Shown piece by piece: positions 31,704 to 39,381 of a stretch of DNA of 39,381 bases. The stretch's first letter is position 1. The number at the start of each line of letters is the position of its first letter. This DNA comes from Flavobacteriales bacterium. GTDB taxonomy: Bacteria; Bacteroidota; Bacteroidia; Flavobacteriales_E; Vicingaceae. Made by a program: the position numbers and the translations under genes. The notes beneath the pieces were generated by a model. That model made no database searches. It saw only the letters and a program-made list of their open reading frames with translations, and was not told where the DNA came from. The stretch is from NCBI GenBank assembly GCA_016763995.1, contig JAESST010000171.1:1-39381 (forward strand). Reading direction: 5' to 3'.

Positions 31704-31960
31704 CTAAAAGCCATCTTCAAAAAGCTTTATTTTTCTTAAAATCCGTTCTCCTCGACTTTCAAATAACTGTTGAAAATAAATGCAAAGTCATCGCTGAATA
31801 GTTGATAGTCTTTTAAAAAAGAGGCTAAAAGAAAGTTTTCAAAAGACCAGCATGTATGGGCTAAATGCCCTTTCGTTGGGCTAACATCAGAAATTGGTTG
31901 GGCTACGAAATCTTGGGGTTCTAAAACAGATACAATTCTTTTTGTCTAACTCCTAGCTAA
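31704..31960 (-). pseudogene. EgtB-like (ergothioneine biosynthesis) DinB-domain remnant, N-terminal part only
   Basis: Minus strand: RIVSVLEPQDFVAQPISDVSPTKGHLAHTCWSFENFLLASFLKDYQLFSDDFAFIFNSY then, with one T restored, FESRGERILRK; matches the EgtB N-terminal pattern HLAHTxWFFE...FNSYY. Confidence 0.7.
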
Positions 31961-32063
31961 TGATTCAGCATATCTGAGAAACGTGATTCTTCAGTTCATT
32001 GAGGAAATTTAATAAATTGAGGATCGAATAATTGAGGCAAAATGACTTAAATTTAACATTCTT

Positions 32064-32491
32064 ATGAAAAGAGGGACAATTTTCGTCGTAGTTCAATTTA
32101 TTTGTATCTTCTTTTTACTTAAAATTACTAGTCGGTTTTCTGTTTCATGGGCGTTACTTGTCCAAGTGCTAGCTGTGATTTTAGGTTTTTGGTCAATGTT
32201 TGAAGCAAAAAATCTAGAATTTCAATTTTTCCAGAGTTGAAAGAAGGCGCTAGCCTTATTCAGACAGGACCTTATCAACTCATTCGGCATCCAATGTACA
32301 GTTCCATTTTGTTGTTTTTCTTTCCTGTTTTGTTTGGGCAGGATTCAATTATTGTATATTCCATTTATTTGATACTTCTCATCAATTTAATTTTAAAATT
32401 AAAGTATGAAGAACAGATTTTATTGAAGAAATTTGAAATGTATTCAAGCTATCAGGGAAAAAGTTATCGCTTGATTCCTTATATTTATTGA
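32064..32491 (+). pseudogene. Isoprenylcysteine carboxyl methyltransferase-like membrane protein, frameshifted
   Basis: ATG 32064: MKRGTIFVVVQFICIFFLLKITSRFS...GFWSMFEAKNLEFQ then frame change to IFPELKEGASLIQTGPYQLIRHPMYSSILLF; join at AA 32224-32225. Confidence 0.75.
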
Positions 32492-32583
32492 TGAGTAATA
32501 GTTTTAAAATGAAGTTAGTACTTCGATAGGAAGAAAGTGGCATTTTAATTGGTATAATTTAAGAAACCGTAAATAATAAAATC

Positions 32584-33042
32584 ATGAAAAAAGGGATTAA
32601 AGTAGCATTAATAACTGCAGCAATTTTGATGACTGTACCAACATTTGCCCAAGGAGTTAAGAAGGGACATAACAGGGAGAAAGCAAAAGCGGAGATGGAG
32701 GCAATGTTTACCAGTTTAGAATTGAATGAACGGCAAAGGGAAAAAGTAAAATCTATTCTGAAGGATGAAAGAATAGCAATGAAAGATACAAAACTTGCCA
32801 AAGAGAAATTGGGCGCAATGGATTCTGAAAATAAAAAAGTTGCAAGGGCTAAGGCAGTATTGAGGAGAGATAGATTGAAAAAAAGAACTGAAATGAAGTT
32901 AAATGAGGTGTTGACTCCTTCACAAATGAGAAATTATAAAGTGATTCAAGAAGAAAGAGTGGAAAGAAGACAAGAACGAAGAGAAGAACGAGTAGAGCAT
33001 AAGCCTATGAAAAAAAGACCTACCGATGCTTCGTCTGATTAA
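32584..33042 (+). CDS. Small exported highly charged protein, Spy/CpxP-like
   Basis: Signal peptide MKKGIKVALITAAILMTVPTFAQG; LELNERQREKVKSIL and VLTPSQMRNYKVIQEE resemble LTxxQ-type motifs. Confidence 0.6.
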   Translation: MKKGIKVALITAAILMTVPTFAQGVKKGHNREKAKAEMEAMFTSLELNERQREKVKSILKDERIAMKDTKLAKEKLGAMDSENKKVARAKAVLRRDRLKKRTEMKLNEVLTPSQMRNYKVIQEERVERRQERREERVEHKPMKKRPTDASSD

Positions 33043-33065
33043 CTGATAATTAAAGGAATTTCTGA

Positions 33066-33094
33066 AAAGGCCGTTCATTGTAACGGTCTTTTTT
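33066..33094 (+). terminator. Intrinsic terminator after the Spy-like gene
   Basis: AAAGGCCGTT-CATTGT-AACGGTCTTT then T run. Confidence 0.8.
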
Positions 33095-33251
33095 ATGCAA
33101 TAACTTTTCCATGGATGTGTTACAGTATGGCGTATTGGAAAGTAGTTTGGAGTTTATGTTTAATGAAGTAAATCTAATTTTAGCAAAGTGTTCCTCTCTA
33201 TTTGTTTGGGTAGTTTGTAATGTTGGGCTCTTATTCAACAAAACAATGTGA

Positions 33252-33430
33252 ATGATTTCTAGTTTTTTTTAACTGTGGGAGCACCAATTCTGGTGTACTT
33301 TGGTATTTGGTTTAAGAAAGTGTTGAACGATGAGAAAGAAGCTAATTTTGAATATGCTATGAGAATTAATATGATTTTTTCTTTAAGTTTTAGTGTCGTT
33401 TTTATTTTAATGCTAATTTTTAAGAGTTAG
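33252..33430 (+). pseudogene. Short 2-TM ORF or C-terminal remnant of a MenA/UbiA-type prenyltransferase
   Basis: FFLTVGAPILVYFGIWFKKVLNDEKEANFEYAMRINMIFSLSFSVVFILMLIFKS*; ATG at 33252 would be in frame if T8 at 33263-33270 were T9. Confidence 0.45.
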
Positions 33431-34123
33431 ATGAAGTTACAGTTTTCAATATTAATTGTCACTCTTTTGATGTTAGGTTCCTTTGCTACTGCTTCGAATC
33501 CTTCGAAGCTCGAAGCTGAAGTAGCTTTGAGCTCTATTTATGGGCAATTAGTTGGTGCTTCTAAGCCTGAATTTTCATTGTTTGAAAAAGCTTATTTGGG
33601 TTATATTGATTTGAAATTAAGCGGTCTTTTGCCTTTTAGTAAAAATATTTTAAGCATTATTGATTTTCGAATTCCTTCTCAGAAAAAGAGAATGTGGGTG
33701 ATTGATTTAAAGTTAAAGACTATTCTGCATCATACTTACGTTGCACATGGAGAGAATTCCGGAGGGAAGTATGCAATTGATTTCTCAAATACTGTTGGAT
33801 CTCATCAAAGTAGTTTAGGTTTCTACATTACGCAAGAAACTTATATAGGAAAAAATGGATTGTCACTCCGGCTACAAGGCCTAGAGCATGGGTTTAATTC
33901 GAATGCACGTGAACGCTATGTGGTTTTGCATGGAGCGGATTATGCTACAGAAGAGTATTTGAAAAAAAATGGAGAGTTAGGAAATAGCGAAGGCTGCCCC
34001 GCAATACCTATGGGTTTGCACATTCCTATCATAGAGCTCACAAAGGAAGGAACTTGTCTTTTTATGTATTTCCCTGATGCTAAGTACCTCGAGAATTCAA
34101 GTTTAATTTTAGACGACTTTTAA
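33431..34123 (+). CDS. Murein L,D-transpeptidase catalytic domain family protein
   Basis: Signal peptide; YVVLHGADYA...GELGNSEGCPAIP, with the catalytic Cys/His arrangement of the family. Confidence 0.85.
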   Translation: MKLQFSILIVTLLMLGSFATASNPSKLEAEVALSSIYGQLVGASKPEFSLFEKAYLGYIDLKLSGLLPFSKNILSIIDFRIPSQKKRMWVIDLKLKTILHHTYVAHGENSGGKYAIDFSNTVGSHQSSLGFYITQETYIGKNGLSLRLQGLEHGFNSNARERYVVLHGADYATEEYLKKNGELGNSEGCPAIPMGLHIPIIELTKEGTCLFMYFPDAKYLENSSLILDDF

Positions 34124-34135
34124 ATTGATTCAATT

Positions 34136-34714
34136 ATGAAAAATAGACTATTACTTATTTTCACTATGGCCCTCTTGTTGAGCTCCTGCTCTTTGGTCAA
34201 GAATCAGAAGTTAGTAAATTTTTCAAGAGTAAAATACAACAGTCATTTAAAATTAGGGAAACAACTATCTAAAGAACTTCCTAAAACAGTAGAAAGTTTT
34301 GCTAAAGAAGAATCTAAGATAGGAACAACGGAAAAAGAAGTGCTTGATTTGTATACGGCAGTAATAAGAAAGAAAACAAGGGAAAATTTAAAAGCAACTC
34401 AAGATCCAATCAAAGAAGTCAGAACTCTTCAAGTGGAGAAATTATTGAAAGAGATTAAAGAGCTAGAAATAGAGCCTCAAAGAAAAATAAAATTGCTAAA
34501 AAAAATAAGAATGTCTCATCGAGATGAATGGTGGAATGATGATATAGAAGATTGGCCTTGGTTAGAAATTACTTTGGCTGTTATAGCTGTATTGCTCATT
34601 GGAATTATAATAGCGTTGCTCGCGAGTTTGTTGGGCGGAATTATTTCTTCACTAATTGGTCTTATTCTGTTAATCGCATTAGCCTATATCCTTTATACTT
34701 TGTGGATTCAATAA
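34136..34714 (+). CDS. Lipoprotein with Lys/Glu-rich helical linker and C-terminal double-TM hairpin, unknown function
   Basis: Lipobox LLLSSC; charged helical middle; C-terminal hydrophobic ITLAVIAVLLIGIIIALLASLLGGIISSLIGLILLIALAYILYTLW. Confidence 0.75.
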   Translation: MKNRLLLIFTMALLLSSCSLVKNQKLVNFSRVKYNSHLKLGKQLSKELPKTVESFAKEESKIGTTEKEVLDLYTAVIRKKTRENLKATQDPIKEVRTLQVEKLLKEIKELEIEPQRKIKLLKKIRMSHRDEWWNDDIEDWPWLEITLAVIAVLLIGIIIALLASLLGGIISSLIGLILLIALAYILYTLWIQ

Positions 34715-34720
34715 ATCATT

Positions 34721-34755
34721 AAGTTCCTTTTTGAGAAATTTAAAGGGACTTTTTA
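34721..34755 (+). terminator. Intrinsic terminator
   Basis: AAGTTCCTTT...AAAGGGACTT hairpin followed by TTT. Confidence 0.65.
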
Positions 34756-35129
34756 TATGTGTGTCGTCCTGAATAAAGTTGATTATAATCTCATGAATTT
34801 TGTCAACAATCAAGGAATCAAAGGAAATCTATAATCCTTCTCAATAGTATGTTAAAGCTTTTTAAACGTTAAGTATTATCTACAAAAGCTACTTTAAAAT
34901 CTAAATATGGAGTAGTAGGAAATAGTTGTATTTCCTGGAGGTGAGGGAAGTTTGGTAAATAAGCTTATTGTAAACGTGCTTCCTCTCGTGCAGATGAGCG
35001 AGAAGAAATTAGACAGAGGTGAATGAGTGTACGATCAAAACTCCCTAGAAATAGAGGCAGAAAACGGCATCACCTAATCAAAGAGGAACTATTCTTAAAA
35101 CAGATTAAACTAAAAAAATGGAAAAGTAA

Positions 35130-35159
35130 AATCCCTCTAAAACTAGTTTTAGAGGGATT
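35130..35159 (-). terminator. Perfect 30-nt palindrome downstream of rplS, probable terminator
   Basis: AATCCCTCTAAAACT|AGTTTTAGAGGGATT; on the minus strand followed by TT then A and T4. Confidence 0.7.
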
Positions 35160-35221
35160 AAATACAATATTATTTTATCAAATAATCAGTCACTTTTTTC
35201 AGGACAATACATACATGTATC

Positions 35222-35584
35222 TTATTTCGCTTTCTTAACGAATATTTTTTCCTTAATTCTAGCTGATTTTCCTGTTCTTTCTCTTAAATAATAAATACGA
35301 GCTCTTCTTACAGAACCACTTTTTATTATTCTAATGCTTTCTAAAAAAGGAGAAGCAATTGGGAAAACTCTTTCAACACCCATACCACCAGAAACTTTTC
35401 TTACTGTGAATGTTTCGTTCACACCAGTATTTCTTCTTTGGATAACAGTTCCTTGAAAAACTTGAGTTCTCTCTTTGTTTCCTTCTTTAATTTTATATGA
35501 TACTGCTATAGTATCCCCTGCTCCAAACATTGGAAGTTCGTGCGTTGGGTTCAAGTCTTGTTCTACGAATTTAATTGCGTCCAT
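35222..35584 (-). CDS. rplS: 50S ribosomal protein L19
   Basis: [60 protein letters not shown]. Confidence 0.97.
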   Translation of the reverse strand: MDAIKFVEQDLNPTHELPMFGAGDTIAVSYKIKEGNKERTQVFQGTVIQRRNTGVNETFTVRKVSGGMGVERVFPIASPFLESIRIIKSGSVRRARIYYLRERTGKSARIKEKIFVKKAK

Positions 35585-35652
35585 TTCTTATAGATTTATG
35601 CTCTGCAAAAGAGGAAGGCAAAAGTAGTACTTTCTCTTAAAACTACAACTTC

Positions 35653-36339
35653 TTATTTTGAATATTTTTTATGTAATTCAGGACGTCGCTCTTTTGTGCG
35701 TTCAATACTTTCATCATGCCTCCATTTTTCAATGCTTTTTAGGTCTCCAGAGCGCAATATAGCTGGAACTGTCCAATCTTTATATGCTGCAGGTCTTGTA
35801 TATACAGGAGGAGCTATAAGGTTGTCTTGGAATGAATCGGTTAATGCTGAGGTTTCATCATTCAATACGCCGGGTAATAAACGAATAATACTGTCAGTAA
35901 CCACTGCTGCTGCAAGTTCACCACCTGATAAGACATAATCTCCAATAGAAATTTCTCTTGTAATTAAATGTTGTCGAACTCTTTCGTCTACTCCTTTATA
36001 ATGTCCACAAAGTAGAATCAGGTTTTTCTTTAAAGAAAGTCGATTGCTTATCGATTGATTAAGTTGCTCCCCATCTGGCGACATGTAGATTACTTCATCG
36101 TATTCTCGTTCTGCCTTTAAGGATGTAATGCAATTGTCTATTGGTTCAATACACATAACCATTCCAGCTCCGCCGCCATAAGCATAATCATCAACAGATT
36201 TTTGCTTATTCACCGAATAATCTCTTAAATTATGCAAATGAACTTCTGCTAAGCCTTTATCTTGAGCCCTTTTCAAAATAGAGGCAGAAAACGGACCTTG
36301 TAATAATTCTGGTAAAACTGTGATGATGTCGATCCGCAT
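35653..36339 (-). CDS. trmD: tRNA (guanine-N1)-methyltransferase
   Basis: [70 protein letters not shown]. Confidence 0.97.
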   Translation of the reverse strand: MRIDIITVLPELLQGPFSASILKRAQDKGLAEVHLHNLRDYSVNKQKSVDDYAYGGGAGMVMCIEPIDNCITSLKAEREYDEVIYMSPDGEQLNQSISNRLSLKKNLILLCGHYKGVDERVRQHLITREISIGDYVLSGGELAAAVVTDSIIRLLPGVLNDETSALTDSFQDNLIAPPVYTRPAAYKDWTVPAILRSGDLKSIEKWRHDESIERTKERRPELHKKYSK

Positions 36340-36419
36340 TTTTTATTATTATAAAACTACTCGCTTTTGCTCAAAATAAAATAAGACGAATAAATCAGCT
36401 TGCTTAATTTTGAAACTTT

Positions 36420-37463
36420 ATGGGCAAAGGTAAAGTTGTTAAAGTAGGATTGATAATATTTGGACTATTATTTATAGTCGCTGCATATATTTTCTCTAAT
36501 TATTATCAAAGAGTATTTCGATCTAACACTTCTGTTTCCGAAGCAAATCCTTATTTATATGTATACTCGGATTGGGATCGGTCTGACTTGATTGAGGCTA
36601 TGGCCCAACAAGGAATACTGAAGGATACAGCTTCTTTTGTTTGGGTAGCAAACAAAAAACATTTTTTGACGCCAAAGGCAGGGAAGTATCGATTAAAAGA
36701 CGGGATGAATAATAATGGCTTAGTTAATTTACTACGTTCAGGAAGCCAAGAGCCGGTGAGATTAACGTTTAACTCCATAAGAACACCCAAAGATCTTGCA
36801 GGGAAGATTGCGAAGCAAATAGAAGCAGATTCGACTGAATTGATACAAGCGATAAGCAGTGGAGAGATAGCAGCGAAGTACGGATTTAGTAGAAGTACAT
36901 TCTTAACGCTTTTTATTCCGAACACCTATGAAGTTTATTGGGACATGTCTGCAGAAGAATTTATTCAACGGATGGCCAAGGAGTATAAGCGATTTTGGAC
37001 AGTAGCTAGGCTTGCTAATGCAAAGAGATTAAAGTTAAGCCAATCGGAAGTAGGAATTTTAGCTTCCATCGTGCAAGCAGAACAATTAAGTAAGCCTTCA
37101 GAGCGCCCCAAGGTCGCAGGACTATACATTAATAGGATGCGAAAAAGAATGCGTCTAGAATCTGATCCTACCTTAATCTATGGAATTGGAGACTTTTCAA
37201 TCAAAAGGGTATTGAATAAACATAAAGAAGTCAACTCTCCATATAACACCTATAAAAATGCAGGCTTACCACCTGGTCCAATCAATTTGCCTGAGATATC
37301 TTCTATAGATGCAGTTTTATATTATGAAAACCATGATTTTATTTTCATGTGTGCTAAACCTGATTTCTCAGGTTATCATGATTTTTCTAGGACATATTCT
37401 CAGCATAAAGTCTACGCAAATAGGTATCATAGAGAGTTGAACAAGAGAAAGATTATGAAGTAA
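36420..37463 (+). CDS. mltG: Endolytic transglycosylase MltG
   Basis: FIPNTYEVYWDMSAEEFIQRM; LASIVQAEQ; RMRLESDPTLIYG; YNTYKNAGLPPGPINLP. Confidence 0.93.
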   Translation: MGKGKVVKVGLIIFGLLFIVAAYIFSNYYQRVFRSNTSVSEANPYLYVYSDWDRSDLIEAMAQQGILKDTASFVWVANKKHFLTPKAGKYRLKDGMNNNGLVNLLRSGSQEPVRLTFNSIRTPKDLAGKIAKQIEADSTELIQAISSGEIAAKYGFSRSTFLTLFIPNTYEVYWDMSAEEFIQRMAKEYKRFWTVARLANAKRLKLSQSEVGILASIVQAEQLSKPSERPKVAGLYINRMRKRMRLESDPTLIYGIGDFSIKRVLNKHKEVNSPYNTYKNAGLPPGPINLPEISSIDAVLYYENHDFIFMCAKPDFSGYHDFSRTYSQHKVYANRYHRELNKRKIMK

Positions 37464-37507
37464 TTAAGGGCTTGAATCAGCTTAGTTTTACTTCGATCAT
37501 TTTTTTT

Positions 37508-37515
37508 TACTTTTG
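37508..37515 (+). promoter_or_regulatory. Candidate Bacteroidota -7 element upstream of the phosphohexomutase gene
   Basis: TACTTTTG fits TAnnTTTG, 24 bp before the ATG at 37540; no convincing -33 TTG at standard spacing. Confidence 0.3.
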
Positions 37516-37539
37516 TCGACCTATTTTAATGAAAGAGAT

Positions 37540-38949
37540 ATGTCGAAAATAAAGTTTGGAACAGATGGCTGGAGAGCCATTATAGCGAAAGATTACACAG
37601 TAGATAACGTAGCAAGAGTTTCGCAAGGAACTGCGGATTGGTTAATTGAAAATTTTGAAAATCCCACTTGTGTTATTGGACATGATTGTAGATATGCAGG
37701 TGAAATGTTTGCAGAAGCTAGCACTAAAGTATTAGCAGCAGCTGGGGTTAAAGTTTATTTAGCGAAAGGAGCGGTTTCAACACCAATGGTTTCTTTGGGT
37801 AATGTTAAGCTTTCAGCTTCTTTAGGAGTTGTGATTACAGCTTCTCATAATCCACCCTCTTACAATGGATTTAAGTTGAAAGGTCATTTTGGTGGCCCAT
37901 TATTGCCAAAAGAAGTGCAAGAAGTTGAAGATTTAATTCCTGAAAGCACTTCTCTTGATTTGGATTCTATTAAGATGGAAGACTTGGTAGCTCAAGGCAA
38001 GGTTGAATATGTAGATTTAGAGCAATTTTATGTTGACCATGTTGAAGCTAATTTTGATATGAAATCAATTAGAGATTCAAAAATGAATTTTGCGTTTGAT
38101 GCAATGTTTGGTGCAGGGCAGGATGTGATGAGAAGGTTATTGCCAGATTTAACATTTTTACACTGTGACCACAACCCCGGTTTCGAAGGACAAGCTCCGG
38201 AGCCAATTCATAGAAATTTAACTGAGTTTTCTGAATTATTAAACATTTCTGAAGGAGATTTAGATTGTGGATTAGCTGTTGATGGAGATGCAGATCGAAT
38301 TGGATTGTACAATTCGAAAGGAGAGTTTATAGATTCTCATCACATTATTCTTTTGTTAATTAATTATTTATCGAAAGAAAAGAAGATGACAGGCAAAGTA
38401 GTTAATGCTTTTTCTGTTTCTCCAAAAATTAAAAAAATGTGTGATGCTTATGGTATAGACTATGAGGTGACTAAGATTGGATTCAAATACATTGCAGGTC
38501 ACATGGTTTCTGAAGATGTTCTTGTCGGAGGAGAAGAGTCTGGTGGAATTGCTATTAAAGGACATATTCCGGAAAGAGATGGAATATGGATGGGCCTAGT
38601 AATTTGGGAATACATGGTGAAGTCAGGAAAGTCATTAGATGATTTAATTGCTGAGGTGTACGAAGTTGTTGGTGCGTTTAAATTTGAAAGAATTGACTTG
38701 CATTTAGAAGAAGCAGACAAGCAAAGAATTATGGAAACTTGTAAGGCAGATGGCTACAGTCAATTTGGATCTTACAAAGTAGAGCGAATAGAAAAAATTG
38801 ATGGCTTTAAATTCTATTTTGAAAATGATGAATGGGTGATGATTCGTCCTTCAGGAACTGAGCCAGTATTAAGAACCTATGCTGAATCTACAACAACAGA
38901 GGGTGCATTTAAAATCTTAAAAGAAGTACACGAAACCATTAATGGTTAG
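37540..38949 (+). CDS. Phosphoglucomutase/phosphomannomutase family protein
   Basis: KIKFGTDGWRAII; VVITASHNPPSYNGFK (phosphoserine loop); AVDGDADRIG; GGEESGG; IRPSGTEPVLRTYAE. Confidence 0.95.
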   Translation: MSKIKFGTDGWRAIIAKDYTVDNVARVSQGTADWLIENFENPTCVIGHDCRYAGEMFAEASTKVLAAAGVKVYLAKGAVSTPMVSLGNVKLSASLGVVITASHNPPSYNGFKLKGHFGGPLLPKEVQEVEDLIPESTSLDLDSIKMEDLVAQGKVEYVDLEQFYVDHVEANFDMKSIRDSKMNFAFDAMFGAGQDVMRRLLPDLTFLHCDHNPGFEGQAPEPIHRNLTEFSELLNISEGDLDCGLAVDGDADRIGLYNSKGEFIDSHHIILLLINYLSKEKKMTGKVVNAFSVSPKIKKMCDAYGIDYEVTKIGFKYIAGHMVSEDVLVGGEESGGIAIKGHIPERDGIWMGLVIWEYMVKSGKSLDDLIAEVYEVVGAFKFERIDLHLEEADKQRIMETCKADGYSQFGSYKVERIEKIDGFKFYFENDEWVMIRPSGTEPVLRTYAESTTTEGAFKILKEVHETING

Positions 38950-38972
38950 TTGATATAAAACATTTTTATTGA

Positions 38973-39006
38973 ACCCCTTTAAGAGTGATCTTGGAGGGGT
39001 TTTTTG
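38973..39006 (+). terminator. Intrinsic terminator of the phosphohexomutase gene
   Basis: ACCCCTTTAAGA-GTGA-TCTTGGAGGGGT (12 bp with G.T pairs) followed by T6. Confidence 0.88.
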
Positions 39007-39274
39007 GTTTACGATTTTTCTTAATTATTGCAGTAAGATCTGAGCAAGCATCTTTATCTGTAAACCTTAGTTCGATTATTATTTAGCTATGTTCTGGATT
39101 CTTAAGAAGAGCCGACTCAGGTTGTAAAATCAAACACCTTATCTATTAAATCACTAAGGATTAATTTAAATTTATTACGGAGCGAACTTGAAGATAGAGA
39201 ATTGAATTATTAAGCTGTCAACAGAAAATAATCATGAACAGAAGGATATTTGATTCAAGAAAAGCTGAACAATT

Positions 39275-39306
39275 AAAAGCCTAACAATATTATTTGTTAG
39301 GCTTTT
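39275..39306. terminator. Bidirectional terminator-like hairpin
   Basis: Perfect 13-bp stem AAAAGCCTAACAA-tattat-TTGTTAGGCTTTT. Confidence 0.75.
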
Positions 39307-39381
39307 AAACTAATATCAAAATAGTATTAACCAATCATAATCAGAGTGCTCAAAAGTCTGTTGTTTTTATTTTTCCTTTAA

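Noticed and set aside
33050-33241. 63-aa minus ORF after the Spy-like gene
   Set aside because: Overlaps the terminator hairpin and lacks recognisable features
34760-34800. GTCGTCCTGAATAAAGTTGAT, reminiscent of an IS end
   Set aside because: No matching opposite inverted repeat, target duplication or transposase fragment could be identified
35023-35238. 71-aa plus ORF MSVRSKLPRNRG...
   Set aside because: Runs through the 30-nt palindrome and into the rplS stop; no family resemblance
35696-38720. ORFs 35696-35938, 36551-36925, 38368-38565, 38499-38720
   Set aside because: Antisense shadows of trmD, mltG and the phosphohexomutase

Overview
AT-rich bacterial chromosomal window from the Bacteroidota, probably Flavobacteriales-like, judging by a T9SS C-terminal sorting domain, DUF4249, POT transporters paired with DPP IV, and a TPR/PD40 PorE-like protein. 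Most of it is housekeeping or envelope content: rhlE-type helicase, YeeE/YedE sulfur-transport pair, two tandem POT peptide transporters beside a DPP IV-type S9 peptidase, glcD-like oxidase, uppP, PLP aminotransferase, maf, UbiA-family prenyltransferase, M61 peptidase, a surE / 3-TM protein / lpxB / SpoIID operon, dnaK, panB, RluA-type pseudouridine synthase, arfB, sixA-like phosphatase, ilvE, marR, L,D-transpeptidase, rplS, trmD, mltG and a phosphohexomutase. I saw no tRNA, rRNA, CRISPR array, intact transposon or obvious defence system. The main structure not explained by the ORF track is a set of about ten single-base contractions, mostly in short homopolymers. They split or truncate several genes (YeeE-2, a 2-TM protein, DPP IV, a VOC protein, an isoprenylcysteine methyltransferase-like protein). 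There is also a remnant-rich zone (about 31.25-33.43 kb) holding unannotated fragments of an EgtB-like DinB domain and a DUF427 protein. This may be sequencing error, genuine decay, or both, and needs read-level checking. Other second-look items are an 18-bp perfect palindrome just upstream of marR, a 30-bp perfect palindrome downstream of rplS, a PorE-like protein lacking the OmpA domain, and convergent genes whose stop codons share TTAA/CTAA. I did not find a convincing new multi-gene system.
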